A DNA stretch of 44,942 nt from JAWWOW01 sp033851265. GTDB taxonomy: Bacteria > Actinomycetota > Actinomycetes > JAWWOW01. This document shows, piece by piece, positions 8,596-16,927 of this stretch. The translations under genes and the position numbers were made by a program. Position 1 is the stretch's first letter; each line of letters opens with the position of its first letter. The notes under the pieces were generated by a model, which was not told the DNA's origin, ran no database searches, and saw nothing but the letters and a program-made list of their open reading frames with translations. The stretch is from contig JAWWOW010000017.1 of the NCBI GenBank assembly GCA_033851265.1, positions 1 through 44,942 of the forward strand. The letters run 5' to 3'.

Positions 8596-9314
8596 CCGCT
8601 CGCCGACGAGGCCTCCGCTGGCTCTGCTGAAGCTTGAGTGAGCCGCAGCCGGGGACCGAGGCGATGGACGATGTAGCGAAGGCAGTAGACGACCATGCCG
8701 AGCGTGCAGACGACGTCGAAGATGCGGACCGCTACGAAGGCACCAACGCCAAAGATCAGCAGTGCCGCACCCTGCAGCACGGCAAACACCAGGAAGAAGA
8801 CCCCGAACAACAACGACACATGGCGGAATGCCGAACGGAACTCCTCGGATGCCCGTGTCTCCTCGTCAACCGGGAAGACTTCGTGTGCGAATACCGCCGC
8901 CAGGGGCTTCCCGATGGCGACCGAGCCGAGCCAGACGGAACCGTTGATGGCTCCAAGGATCGCCGGCTGCACGAGGTAGGCCTCCGCACTCCCCGTAGCC
9001 AGACCGACAATTGCCTGCACGACGACAAACCCCAAGACAACCCGGGTGATCACGCCGGGACGTCCCTGTCGGCGTTCGTACTTATAGGCGATGAGTGAGA
9101 ACGCGGTCCCGAGTCCGATTCCGATAAAGACGTTGTCAGTTACCTTCCAACCAACGTAGAAGAACAGCACCGGCCCGAGGATGTCGCGGAGCAGGCGCGG
9201 GCCAACTGACTTGAGCAGCGACCGGCTCGCCGTACGCGTGTCTCCTTCGAGCGCCCCGCGTCGAATGGCTTCGAGCGGATCGTCGGTGGTGGTCTCGGTT
9301 GCCGGTTCCGTCAC
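8592..9314 (-). CDS. DUF3159-family membrane protein
   Basis: The 240-residue protein has about six hydrophobic helices (LGPVLFFYVGWKVTDNVFIG, GVITRVVLGFVVVQAIVGLA, LLFGVFFLVFAVLQGAALLI and others) after a soluble N-terminus of about 45 residues. The order and the loop motif AYKYERRQGRPG fit the actinobacterial DUF3159 / VC0807-like family, whose function is not known. Its last 4 bases overlap the end of the converging PKD-protein gene. It starts 9 nt after the LLM oxidoreductase stop, so the two are likely co-transcribed. Confidence 0.7.
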   Translation of the reverse strand: MTEPATETTTDDPLEAIRRGALEGDTRTASRSLLKSVGPRLLRDILGPVLFFYVGWKVTDNVFIGIGLGTAFSLIAYKYERRQGRPGVITRVVLGFVVVQAIVGLATGSAEAYLVQPAILGAINGSVWLGSVAIGKPLAAVFAHEVFPVDEETRASEEFRSAFRHVSLLFGVFFLVFAVLQGAALLIFGVGAFVAVRIFDVVCTLGMVVYCLRYIVHRLGPRLRLTQASAEPAEASSASG

Positions 9315-9323
9315 GTCGTACGC

Positions 9324-10274
9324 CTAACTCCCCGCGAGCTTTTCCACGATCGGTGCGAATGCGTCGCTGAACGCCTCGTCGATGACGATATAGCTCATCT
9401 GCCAACGGTCGCGACGCCGTTGCAGCTCATCAGTGATCTCGTCGAGCGTTCCCACCAGGACCGCCGGTGTCTGCAATGCGACGTCAACGTCGACACCAAA
9501 TGCCGAGGCGATCCCTGACGCAATCGCCATACGGTCATCGGTCACGTGCACGAAGCCGGTCAGTGTCTGGATCTCCAGATCGTCGAAGTTCGAGCCGGCT
9601 GCTGATCGCAGTCGATCGAGCTTCTCGTCGGTCGCCTGCGCGGTCAGGGAGTGCACGCTCGTCGGATGCTCGCCGACCCCGGCTCTCAGGTTCGCGTTGA
9701 TGCCAACGATCTGTGCGTGCCTGGCCGCGAGCGCGAGGATCTTCGGTCCACCTCCACCGACAATGAACGGCGGATGCGGCTTCTGCGCGGGTTTCGGCTC
9801 GCCGTCGAGCTCGGTGATCGTGTAGTGCTCGCCGGCGAAGCTGAAAGGCCCGTCGGCCATCAGCCCTTTGATGATGGTGATCGACTCCTCGAGGCGGGCG
9901 ATGCGCTTGCTCGGCGAATCCAGCTGGATCCCCGCCTTCTCGTAGTCCTCCGTCATCCAGCCGGCGCCCATGCCGAGCTCGAGCCGACCACCGGACAACA
10001 AATCGATGGTTGCGGCTTCGTTGGCAAGGACGACGGGGTGCCGATAGTCGTTGTCCAGCACGAGCGTGCCGACGCGCAATGTGGTGGTTGCAGCAGCAGC
10101 CGCCATCGCGGCGGGAATGGGCGCGATCGCGTGGTCGACGAAGTGATCCGGGATGAACATCGTCGAGTAACCCTGGTCCTCGATGCGCTTCGCGTACGCC
10201 GCGAAGTCACTCGCCGGCCGAGCAGCCTTGGCGATTACCCCGAACCTGAACCGACGCGGGTGGACCACGTGCAC
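9324..10274 (-). CDS. LLM-class F420-dependent oxidoreductase (TIGR03621-like)
   Basis: The 316-residue protein is a luciferase-like TIM barrel. Visible family features are RFRFGVIAKAARPASDFAAYAKRIEDQ..STMFIPDHF, the strand TLRVGTLVLDNDYRHP, and LSGGRLELGMGAGWMTEDYEKAGI, which is typical of the F420-dependent branch. FIVGGGGPKILALAARHAQIVGIN fits the TIGR03621 group. It is expected to use reduced F420 for hydride transfer to an unknown substrate. The GTG at 10274 or a second GTG at 10268 could be the start. No good operator copy lies upstream; only one half-site is seen at 10313-10318. Confidence 0.82.
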   Translation of the reverse strand: MHVVHPRRFRFGVIAKAARPASDFAAYAKRIEDQGYSTMFIPDHFVDHAIAPIPAAMAAAAATTTLRVGTLVLDNDYRHPVVLANEAATIDLLSGGRLELGMGAGWMTEDYEKAGIQLDSPSKRIARLEESITIIKGLMADGPFSFAGEHYTITELDGEPKPAQKPHPPFIVGGGGPKILALAARHAQIVGINANLRAGVGEHPTSVHSLTAQATDEKLDRLRSAAGSNFDDLEIQTLTGFVHVTDDRMAIASGIASAFGVDVDVALQTPAVLVGTLDEITDELQRRRDRWQMSYIVIDEAFSDAFAPIVEKLAGS

Positions 10275-10337
10275 TCCGTCTCAATGGCCGAAATCGTCAA
10301 CGTACACAGACACGTCAGCCCCGAGTAGGGTCAACGA

Positions 10338-10352
10338 GGAGCCCAAGGCTCC
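10338..10352 (+). promoter_or_regulatory. Hairpin at the 5' end of the lipoprotein mRNA, behind a TAGGGT -10
   Basis: GGAGCC and GGCTCC form a perfect 6-base stem with a CAA loop. A candidate -10, TAGGGT (10326-10331), puts the transcript start at or next to the hairpin. The G-rich ribosome site (10353-10358) follows at once, so the stem could protect the mRNA or limit initiation (inference). Confidence 0.3.
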
Positions 10353-10365
10353 GGGGGGATGAAGC

Positions 10366-10875
10366 ATGAGCGTCAAGACCTTCGTGGCTGCTATCGCAGT
10401 CATCGCAGCGGCCACCGGATGCGGCGGCGGATCGAGCAACCAAACCGCACCGTCACCGTCTGCGACGAGTGAACCAACCGAGTCAGCTCCCACAGTAATC
10501 GCCTGCCCACTGACGGCAGCAGAGGTCAACACCTTCGTCGGCGTTTCACTGAAGGGGTCCGAGGGCGCCATCGCCAACGGCATTGTCTGTTCCTACGGCG
10601 ACCCGTACGAAGGCAGGAAGCTCGTACGAATATTCGTCTACACAAAGGAAAATCTGGCCGCGACGGGCACCACGCCGACCAGGCAGTTCCAGATCAGCGC
10701 GGGGTCGTCTGCGTCTACTCACGTCAAGGGTTTGGGCATGGACGCAGTCGTCGGCCGGCAGCGGAGCGTCGCAGTTCTGATCAACGATGACCGAATGCTG
10801 CTGATCAACTCGACGTTTGACGTGCCAAACGCACAACTGGTCGCGATGGCGCGCAAGGCCCTCACACGACTCTGA
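10366..10875 (+). CDS. Small lipoprotein (DUF3558-like)
   Basis: The 169-residue protein begins MSVKTFVAAIAVIAAATGCG, a lipoprotein signal peptide with the lipobox ATGC at residues 16-19. A low-complexity Ser/Thr/Pro linker follows to about residue 43. The globular part opens IACPLTAAEVNTFVG and has a second Cys in VCSYGDP. This resembles DUF3558-type actinobacterial lipoproteins, which have a conserved N-terminal CxLL or CPLL segment and a later Cys. It is predicted to sit on the outer face of the membrane. It converges on the SDR gene at 10883 with a 7-nt gap. Confidence 0.65.
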   Translation: MSVKTFVAAIAVIAAATGCGGGSSNQTAPSPSATSEPTESAPTVIACPLTAAEVNTFVGVSLKGSEGAIANGIVCSYGDPYEGRKLVRIFVYTKENLAATGTTPTRQFQISAGSSASTHVKGLGMDAVVGRQRSVAVLINDDRMLLINSTFDVPNAQLVAMARKALTRL

Positions 10876-10882
10876 GCGCCGG

Positions 10883-11656
10883 TCAGGCCCACAGGAACGC
10901 GCCGCCGTCGACCATGAACGTCTGACCGGTCAGGAAACGACAGGCGTCCGAGCAGAGGAACAGCGCTACCGGGCCGATGTCGGTCTCGGGATCACCTTGC
11001 CGTCCGATCGGGTGGTCTTTCATGAACTCCTGGTGCGCCTCGGTGTCTCGCGCGGCTGACTCCAGCCCACGCTTGGATGCAGCTCCCGGCGCGATGGCGT
11101 TGATGATGATGCCGTCGCGGCCCCACTCGCGCGCGGCCGTGCGCGTCAACGCACGGATCGCTTCCTTGGACGCGTTGTAGGCGCCGTAGCCACGCATCCC
11201 CGTGATGCCAGCCGCAGAGGCGAAGTTGACGATGCGACCCCAGCCAGTGCTCTTCATGTGCGGATGCACGGCCTGCATCGCCCACAACGTGCCCTTCACT
11301 CCGGAGTCGTAGAAGACGTCGAGATCCTCCTCTGTCACGTCGATCATCGGCGCCTGCGGTCGAAACGTCTGCGCGTTGTTGATCAGTGCGTCGACGCGTC
11401 CGAAGCGTTCGACGGTGCGTCCGACCATCTCGTCGATCTGCGCGCGGTCGCTGATGTCCGTCGCACACGCCAGTGCTGGCACGCCCAGCGCCTCCAGCTC
11501 CTCGGCCGTTCGCTTCGCGCGGTGTTCCTTCCACTCTGCGACCACGATGGATGCGCCCGCCTTGCCGAGGTGCATAGCCATACCGCGGCCGATGCCCTGG
11601 CCTGCCCCAGTGATGATGACGACGCGATCGCGTACGCCGTGCATGTCGTCAGACAT
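10883..11656 (-). CDS. SDR-family oxidoreductase, last gene of the amidohydrolase operon
   Basis: The 257-residue classical SDR starts MSDDMHGVRDRVVIITGAGQ and has TGAGQGIG for the cofactor loop, INNAQ for the central strand, NFASAAG for the Ser region and YNASK for the catalytic Tyr and Lys. The C-terminus ends FMVDGGAFLWA. I place the start at the ATG that overlaps the stop of the alcohol dehydrogenase gene (ATGA), although the open frame extends upstream. It is probably an alcohol or 3-hydroxyacyl dehydrogenase that works with the enzymes encoded just upstream. Confidence 0.9.
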   Translation of the reverse strand: MSDDMHGVRDRVVIITGAGQGIGRGMAMHLGKAGASIVVAEWKEHRAKRTAEELEALGVPALACATDISDRAQIDEMVGRTVERFGRVDALINNAQTFRPQAPMIDVTEEDLDVFYDSGVKGTLWAMQAVHPHMKSTGWGRIVNFASAAGITGMRGYGAYNASKEAIRALTRTAAREWGRDGIIINAIAPGAASKRGLESAARDTEAHQEFMKDHPIGRQGDPETDIGPVALFLCSDACRFLTGQTFMVDGGAFLWA

Positions 11657-12906
11657 CACTGACCACGGAAATCGAACGTGACCTTGACCGCACCCGTCTC
11701 GCCCTGCAACGCAAGCGTGCGGAAGGCCTCCCGCCAGTCGGCGAGCGCGAAGTGGTGCGTAACCACCCCATCGACGTCGAGTTGGCCAGCTGCGGCGAGC
11801 TGGAGGAAATGCTGCATCGCATGCGCGCGGCGACCGTCGACGGTCTCCATGCCGAACGCGTTGGAGCCCACCAGCACAAGTTCCTTCGAGAACACCGGTG
11901 TCGACTCCCATCGCGACGGCCCATGCATCCCGAGTTGCACCAACGTGCCGCGCGATCGCAGCACACGCGTGCCGACCTCGAACGTCTCGCCCTTGCCGAT
12001 CGTGTCGTAGACGACATCGACTCCACCCGGCCAGGCCATCGGCAGCGCCTTCGGAGCCGCCGGCACCATCCGACCGCCCGACCAGTCGGCGATCGCCTCG
12101 ATGAGCTCGAGCCGAGGTTCGGGCTCAGCGACGAAGGCCGCACCGAGCCGGCGTACGAGCTCGGCCTGTGCGGGATGGCGCGCGACGACTCCGATCTCCA
12201 CGTCGGGGTAGAGCGCGCGTAGAACCGCGACCGCGAGTGATCCCAACGCACCCGCGCCGTAGACGAGTGCGCGCCCGCCTGGACGCGGTGGGTTGCGGGT
12301 GATGGCGTGCATTGACACCGAGAACGGGTCGGCGAGCACGGCGACGGCGTCGTCGACGCCATCAGGTACGACGTGCACCATCGTCTCGTGCGCCGGTAAC
12401 GCCTCGGCGTACCCGCCCGTCGCCTCCTTGCACGTGCCGGTGTGGATGCCGGGCGACAACCGACCGTTCGCGAAGTTGTCACACAACGGGTGGTCGCCAT
12501 TCGCGCACGACGGGCAGATCGGGCTGATGCCACGCGGGCGGCACCCCAGCCAGGGATCGAGCACCACGCGCTGCCCGACATGCACCCGGCGCACCGCATC
12601 GCCGACGGCCACGACGTCACCGACGACTTCGTGACCGAGAACCTGCGGCAACGAGAAGAACCCTGCCGTCGGGCTTTCGGCGCCATCGATGCCGAAGTCG
12701 TCGTAGATCTGCTTGGCGTCAGACCCGCAGATGCCGGTCAACCTCGGCTTGACGACCAGCCAGTCCTCGAACAGGGGTCGCGCATCGTCGATGTCGGTGT
12801 AACGCATCGGCACCCGCGCGAGTCCACGCAGCAGCGGGTTGGTCTCTTCATCGGCGCGGGCCAGCTCGTCCGGATCGGGTCGCACGCCGTACAGCAATGC
12901 CTTCAC
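11656..12906 (-). CDS. Zinc-dependent alcohol dehydrogenase (MDR family)
   Basis: The product has 416 residues, somewhat longer than the 340-380 of typical members. It shows GICGSDAKQI with the catalytic zinc Cys, GHEVVGDVVAVG with the zinc His and Glu, and CPSCANGDHPLC in the structural zinc lobe. ALVYGAGALGSLAVAVLRAL forms the Rossmann loop. An N-terminal extension (MKALLYGVRPDPDELARADEETNPLLRGL) lies before the usual first strand. The start GTG at 12906 overlaps the upstream stop (GTGA), and the stop overlaps the next ATG, so expression is coupled on both sides. It likely oxidises a secondary or primary alcohol intermediate of the pathway. Confidence 0.88.
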   Translation of the reverse strand: MKALLYGVRPDPDELARADEETNPLLRGLARVPMRYTDIDDARPLFEDWLVVKPRLTGICGSDAKQIYDDFGIDGAESPTAGFFSLPQVLGHEVVGDVVAVGDAVRRVHVGQRVVLDPWLGCRPRGISPICPSCANGDHPLCDNFANGRLSPGIHTGTCKEATGGYAEALPAHETMVHVVPDGVDDAVAVLADPFSVSMHAITRNPPRPGGRALVYGAGALGSLAVAVLRALYPDVEIGVVARHPAQAELVRRLGAAFVAEPEPRLELIEAIADWSGGRMVPAAPKALPMAWPGGVDVVYDTIGKGETFEVGTRVLRSRGTLVQLGMHGPSRWESTPVFSKELVLVGSNAFGMETVDGRRAHAMQHFLQLAAAGQLDVDGVVTHHFALADWREAFRTLALQGETGAVKVTFDFRGQ

Positions 12907-13595
12907 GGCGATTCCTCCCCTGGCGGCGTCTTGCCCAGCCGTGTGTACACCGAGGCGGGCAACGCGTGCACGTCCTTGTAGACGTGATGGATGCATCGCT
13001 CCCCGGGCTTGGTCGGTGGATGTTCGATGCTGGTGGGAGTCCCGCCCCACTCGATCGTCTGCATTTCGTTGTTGACCGAGCAGTGCGCGCAGTAGACGGG
13101 CAGTGCATCACGGGAGAACGTGCGTGGCGCGTTTTCCCGGAGCGTGTAGTAGGCGCCGCCCTGCTCGTCGTAACGTCCGTCATCGATCAGCTTGCCACCG
13201 GTGCCGCACTGGAATGACAACGTGATCTTCTCGTCGTCCTCCTCGACTGCACAGTCACCGAAGTTGGCCACCATCGCGCGGGCGATCACTTTGGCGCGGA
13301 CACGCGCGGGGAGATCGCCCCATTCGACGCCGGTGTCGCGACGCGGCTTCACGAACTCGTCGCCTGTTTGTCGCAGGGCGCGCTCGACGGCCTCTTCACC
13401 GAGCTCGCGAGCAATGAATGACAACGTCGACGTCACCCAGTTGATGGAGTACTCCTGCAACCCGCGCCACTGCGCGACCGCCTTGTCGACGAGTGCAATC
13501 GCCTCGTCGGTATCTCCTGCGCGGATGGCGTCCTTGGCACGTTCCCAGGTCGGGGTGGTCATCTCTACGAGGTCGTCCGAACGCAGGTCAGTCAC
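12903..13595 (-). CDS. Conserved protein of unknown function with Cys/His-rich C-terminal part
   Basis: I do not recognise the family. The 230-residue product (GTG start at 13595, overlapping the LLM stop as GTGACTGA) has a helical N-terminus with a TPR-like segment (AKDAIRAGDTDEAIALVDKAVAQWRGL). The C-terminal half carries FQCGTGG, VYCAHCSVNNEMQTIEWGG and GERCIHHVYKD. The Cys and His residues could bind a metal such as zinc or iron. It is locked by overlaps between an LLM oxidoreductase and a zinc alcohol dehydrogenase, so it probably serves the same pathway, either as an enzyme or as a carrier. A later ATG at 13562 is an alternative start. Confidence 0.7.
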   Translation of the reverse strand: MTDLRSDDLVEMTTPTWERAKDAIRAGDTDEAIALVDKAVAQWRGLQEYSINWVTSTLSFIARELGEEAVERALRQTGDEFVKPRRDTGVEWGDLPARVRAKVIARAMVANFGDCAVEEDDEKITLSFQCGTGGKLIDDGRYDEQGGAYYTLRENAPRTFSRDALPVYCAHCSVNNEMQTIEWGGTPTSIEHPPTKPGERCIHHVYKDVHALPASVYTRLGKTPPGEESP

Positions 13596-14388
13596 GTGGT
13601 AACTCCTGACAGATCTCGGCGAGCGCACGCAGGTCACGCTCGACCTCGTCGAGTGCTTGTGCGGCGTAGTCGACCACGAGGTCGGTCACGCCGTCGTCGG
13701 CGTACGCCGCCAGGTCGATGCCCACGTCGTCCGGGGTCCCGAACAGCGGTCGGTCTCGGCGTTCCCGGCCGAGCCCAAGCCGCGTGCGAAGTGCCACCCG
13801 ATGGCCAGCCGGCAACTGCGCCACGCCAGCTGCCACCTCACCCGGTGTCAGGGCGATCGGGTGCCACCCGTCGAGCAGGGCGGCGCGACGGAGCACCCGC
13901 GGGCCATTGCCACCTGCGAGCAAAGGCACCGGGGTCGACGGTGGCGCGAAGTCGTCGATCTCTCCGTGCAACGCAGCGCGGATGACCTCCACGCGTTCGT
14001 CGGTCACCGCGCCGCGGGACTCGAAGTCCTCGCCCAGCGCCGCAAACTCGGCCTCGGACCAGCCGCTGCCCGCACCGGCGACCACCCGTCCACCCGAGAG
14101 TTCCTGCAGCGACGCGAGTGCGCGAGCCGTCGGCAACGGAGATCGGTACGGGAGCACGAGCACAGAGAAGCCCAGCAGCAGCCCCGGCGCATGCTCAGCG
14201 GCAACCGCGAGCGAGACGAATGGGTCGAGCCACTCCGCTCCATAGCGCGCTCCGAGCTCGCCCGCGGCGACAACGTGGTCGCTCGCCCACACCGCGTCGT
14301 ACTCGAGCTCGCTGGCGAGCTGGGCGATCCGGCGTACGGCGGAGACACCCTCCGGCCCGGAGTTCCGCAGCACCACCCCGACCCTCAT
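13588..14388 (-). CDS. LLM-class flavin-dependent oxidoreductase
   Basis: The 266-residue luciferase-like protein starts MRVGVVLRNSGPEGVSAVRR at the ATG at 14388, with an AAGGGGTGGG ribosome site just upstream. It shows YDAVWASDHV, LLLGFSVLVLPYRSPLPTARALASLQELSGGR, and VVAGAGSGWSEAEFAALGEDF, all typical of the F420-dependent LLM group. LLAGGNGPRVLRRAALLDGWHP is the phosphate or cofactor segment. It is shorter than most members (about 280-330). Its last 8 bases overlap the next gene. It may begin a sub-transcript, because a 100-nt gap with a long inverted repeat precedes it. Confidence 0.82.
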   Translation of the reverse strand: MRVGVVLRNSGPEGVSAVRRIAQLASELEYDAVWASDHVVAAGELGARYGAEWLDPFVSLAVAAEHAPGLLLGFSVLVLPYRSPLPTARALASLQELSGGRVVAGAGSGWSEAEFAALGEDFESRGAVTDERVEVIRAALHGEIDDFAPPSTPVPLLAGGNGPRVLRRAALLDGWHPIALTPGEVAAGVAQLPAGHRVALRTRLGLGRERRDRPLFGTPDDVGIDLAAYADDGVTDLVVDYAAQALDEVERDLRALAEICQELPRD

Positions 14389-14409
14389 CCCACCCCTTCC
14401 AATCCGCGC

Positions 14410-14476
14410 CACTGGGTGAGCTAACCGACGGCGCTCTGCGTGAGTGGTGAGCTACCGGCGGGTGGTTCACCCAGTG
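14410..14476. repeat. Intergenic inverted-repeat element, copy 1
   Basis: CACTGGGTGA (14410-14419) and TCACCCAGTG (14467-14476) are perfect inverted arms around 47 bases. A similar element lies at 29311-29376. When this copy is read on the minus strand, both share ACTGGGTGA at one end, and both close with CCG-CGGTTA-CTCACCCAG. Each copy sits just upstream of a gene in the same relative orientation. It could be a small mobile or REP-like repeat, or a regulatory site. Confidence 0.55.
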
Positions 14477-14488
14477 CGGTTGATGGTG

Positions 14489-15673
14489 TCAGCCGAGGCC
14501 GAAGATGCGTACGGCGTTGCCGCCGACGATCTTGGCCTTCTCATCGGCCGGGATCCCGGACATGGTCTCGTCAATGGTCTTGCGGGAGTACGGCCAGTCG
14601 TTGCCGTGATGCGGGTAGTCCGTCGACCACATGATGTTGTCGAGCCCCGCCTCGTGCCGAAGCTTGAGACCGACGCGATCGGTGATGAACGTCGCGGACA
14701 TGTTGCGGTACCAGTAGTACGACGGCGGCTCGCTGATCGGCAGCTGCCCCCACGAGCGGTTCCGCCAGTACTTGTCGTCGAGCTGCTCTAGGAAATGCGG
14801 GATCCAGCCGATCCCGATCTCGATCATCGATACCTGCAACGCCGGGAAGCGCTCGAAGACTCCGGTGAAGATCAGCCCACTGATCGTGGTGGTCGCCGGG
14901 CCGAAGACACCGCCGAGTCCACCGACAGCTTTCGCTCGCGCCTTCTCGCCGCGTCGACCGAGAATCGACGGTTCACTCGCCGCCTCCCGCTCGGCCGCCT
15001 TGCGCATGGCGGCACGGGTCGCTTGCCGCTGGCGGCGGCTGAACAAGTTGATGTGGTTGCAGACGACCATGCCCTCGTCTTGCGCGGCCGCCCAGAACGG
15101 ATCGTCGGCGTCGCTGATCGCGTCGCCACCAGAGGGCCAGTTGGAGATGACAACGCCCTTGAAACCGCGCGCCTTGGCCTTGCGCAGGTAGTCGACCGAC
15201 ACGTCGATGCCGACAGACGGCATCTGCGCCACCCCGATCAGCCGGTCGCGGTCCGGAGCGGTGAATTGCTCCCACAAGAAGTTGTTGTAAGCGTCGATGC
15301 CGGCCAACACGAACTCGTCGTCGTCATCGCCGAGAAAGTGCCCGATCGTGCGCTGCGGCGGGAACAGCACCTCCGCGTCGACACCGTCGACATCCATGTC
15401 CTTCAACCGCTCGACGCCGTCGTAGCACCCAGGCCGGGCCTCGTCGTACGTCACGCCGGTCCAACGGAACTTGTCGAAGGGCATGCCCGGCGTCGCGGTG
15501 AGTCCGATCGGATCCGGCTCGGTCGCCCCGGCAAACAACCACGCCGAACCGCCGTCGGCGTCGGCGACCAACTGCGGTGCCTTGTCCTGGTACTTCGCCG
15601 GCAGCCAGGTCTGCCAAATGTCCGGCGGCTCGAGGATGTGCGTGTCAGCGGAGACGATGCGGTAACGCGTCAC
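14489..15673 (-). CDS. Amidohydrolase-family (Amidohydrolase_2) metal-dependent hydrolase
   Basis: The 394-residue protein begins with GTG one base after the stop of the upstream paralogue. It has IVSADTHILEPPDIWQTWLPAKY, with the D-x-H-x-x-E-P metal motif, an inner His in VVCNHINLF, and NIMWSTDYPHHGNDWPYS with the late Asp-Pro-His motif. It is clearly a paralogue of the proteins encoded at 1051 and 15675. A charged insertion of about 35 residues (SRRQRQATRAAMRKAAEREA) lies in the middle. The two adjacent paralogues may form a hetero-oligomer or act on successive substrates (inference). Confidence 0.88.
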   Translation of the reverse strand: MTRYRIVSADTHILEPPDIWQTWLPAKYQDKAPQLVADADGGSAWLFAGATEPDPIGLTATPGMPFDKFRWTGVTYDEARPGCYDGVERLKDMDVDGVDAEVLFPPQRTIGHFLGDDDDEFVLAGIDAYNNFLWEQFTAPDRDRLIGVAQMPSVGIDVSVDYLRKAKARGFKGVVISNWPSGGDAISDADDPFWAAAQDEGMVVCNHINLFSRRQRQATRAAMRKAAEREAASEPSILGRRGEKARAKAVGGLGGVFGPATTTISGLIFTGVFERFPALQVSMIEIGIGWIPHFLEQLDDKYWRNRSWGQLPISEPPSYYWYRNMSATFITDRVGLKLRHEAGLDNIMWSTDYPHHGNDWPYSRKTIDETMSGIPADEKAKIVGGNAVRIFGLG

Positions 15674-15674
15674 G

Positions 15675-16814
15675 TCAACGCGGGAAACGGTAGAGCGCAC
15701 GTGCGTTGTCCTCGCCCATCGCCTGCGCCTCGGCGTCCGGGACGTCGACCAGCATGTCGGCGAAGATCTTGCGACTGTTGGGCCAGTTGGAGTCGTTGTG
15801 CGGGAAGTCGCTCTCCCACATCAGCTTGTCGACGCCGATCATCTCGCGCGTCTCGACGGCGACGCGGTCGGAGATGATGCACGTCCAGAACTGCCGGTTG
15901 TAGATCTCCGACGGCTTCTCGTGCTGCTGCACACCTTCGTAGCGCGACCGTGCCCACGTGTAGTCGAGTCGCTCGAGTGCCCAGGGCAGCCAGCCGGCAC
16001 CGCCTTCGGACAACGCCAGCTTGAGGTTCGGTGTCTCCTTCAACGCGTCGGTCATCGTCAACTCGCCCAGTGTCAGCTGCGAGTTGATGCCGCAGAGCGC
16101 GATGCCCACCGACGGGGGTGCCTCCGGCGACGAGCGCGCGAGCGAACCCGACGTACCGATGTGCATCGACAGCACGACCTCGCACTCCTCGGCCGCCTTG
16201 AAGAACGGCGTCCAGTACAGAGTCGGGAACGACGGCACGCCGAACGGCGACGGGTTCTCGCAGAACGCAACCGACCGCGCGCCCTTGGCGGCAGTACGCC
16301 GGACCTCCGCTGCGGCAAGGTCGACGTCCCAGAGCGGGACCAGCACCTGCGGGATGTAGCGATCTGGGTAAGTGCCACACACCTCGTCGATCATCCAGTC
16401 GTTCCACGCCTGGATTGAGGCGAGCGCCAGCTCCTTGTTCTTCGACGTCAGGAACAGCGTGCCGGAGAACCGCGGGAACGTCGGGAACAGCAGTTGCGCG
16501 GTGACGCCGTCTTCATCCATCGCCTTGATGCGCTCGTGGATGTCGTACGCCGACGGGATCATGTCGTCGAAGTGCCGCGCGTACAGGTCGTCGCCCTTGC
16601 CACCCTCGTCGCGGAATCGACGGGTCGCGGCGTTGCCCTGGAAGATCATGGGATAGATCTCGCCGTCGTACGCCCAGGCCTGCTTGCGGCCTTCCTGCTC
16701 GATGACCCGCGGCCCGTCCTCCTGCCACTTCGCGGCGAGGCGGTCGGTCCACACGTTCGCCGGCTCGACGATGTGGTCGTCGACGGAGACGAGCTGGGTG
16801 TCAGGGCTCAACAT
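15675..16814 (-). CDS. Amidohydrolase-family protein, first gene of a six-gene operon
   Basis: The 379-residue protein starts MLSPDTQLVSVDDHIVEPAN at the ATG at 16814. The open frame continues upstream through the operator, so longer starts are unlikely. The metal motif D-D-H-I-V-E-P is near residue 13, CEVVLSMHIGTSGSL holds the inner His, and LMWESDFPHNDSNWPNS is the late motif. Genes follow in the order amidohydrolase, LLM oxidoreductase, unknown protein, zinc alcohol dehydrogenase and SDR, with overlaps or gaps of at most 100 nt. Operator copy 2 lies 18 nt upstream. The reaction is unknown; decarboxylation or ring-cleavage-product hydrolysis are family options. Confidence 0.88.
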   Translation of the reverse strand: MLSPDTQLVSVDDHIVEPANVWTDRLAAKWQEDGPRVIEQEGRKQAWAYDGEIYPMIFQGNAATRRFRDEGGKGDDLYARHFDDMIPSAYDIHERIKAMDEDGVTAQLLFPTFPRFSGTLFLTSKNKELALASIQAWNDWMIDEVCGTYPDRYIPQVLVPLWDVDLAAAEVRRTAAKGARSVAFCENPSPFGVPSFPTLYWTPFFKAAEECEVVLSMHIGTSGSLARSSPEAPPSVGIALCGINSQLTLGELTMTDALKETPNLKLALSEGGAGWLPWALERLDYTWARSRYEGVQQHEKPSEIYNRQFWTCIISDRVAVETREMIGVDKLMWESDFPHNDSNWPNSRKIFADMLVDVPDAEAQAMGEDNARALYRFPR

Positions 16815-16831
16815 GAGGGTTCTCCCGTTTG

Positions 16832-16847
16832 CTGACGTCCGTGTCAG
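16832..16847. promoter_or_regulatory. Palindromic operator, copy 2, in front of the six-gene operon
   Basis: CTGACGTCCGTGTCAG has the same 6-4-6 layout as the other copies, with one G:T-type asymmetry (CTGACG against TGTCAG). It lies between the divergent genes starting at 16814 and 16928 and is nearer to the amidohydrolase start. No clear -10 hexamer overlaps this copy. Confidence 0.65.
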
Positions 16848-16915
16848 TTTCCCAGCGCGCCACGAACGGCGCAAGCCGCCCACCGGCTGCGGCGCACGCC
16901 AGGCTGGTGCGGCCC

Positions 16916-16921
16916 TAGGCT
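16916..16921 (+). promoter_or_regulatory. Candidate -10 (TAGGCT) for a leaderless mRNA
   Basis: TAGGCT lies 6 nt before the GTG at 16928, the same layout as at 2288, 17519 and 38648. There is no room for a ribosome binding site, which supports a leaderless transcript and this GTG as the true start. Confidence 0.5.
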
Positions 16922-16927
16922 CCCCGC

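Noticed and set aside
10303..10318. Possible sixth copy of the CTGACG palindrome upstream of the LLM gene at 10274
   Set aside because: Only one half (CGTCAG, 10313-10318) is good; the other half matches at three of six positions. One half-site is expected by chance in this DNA.
11649..12686. Second minus-strand frame inside the alcohol dehydrogenase gene
   Set aside because: It is Arg/Ser-rich shadow translation without a domain. The dehydrogenase frame carries all zinc and cofactor motifs.
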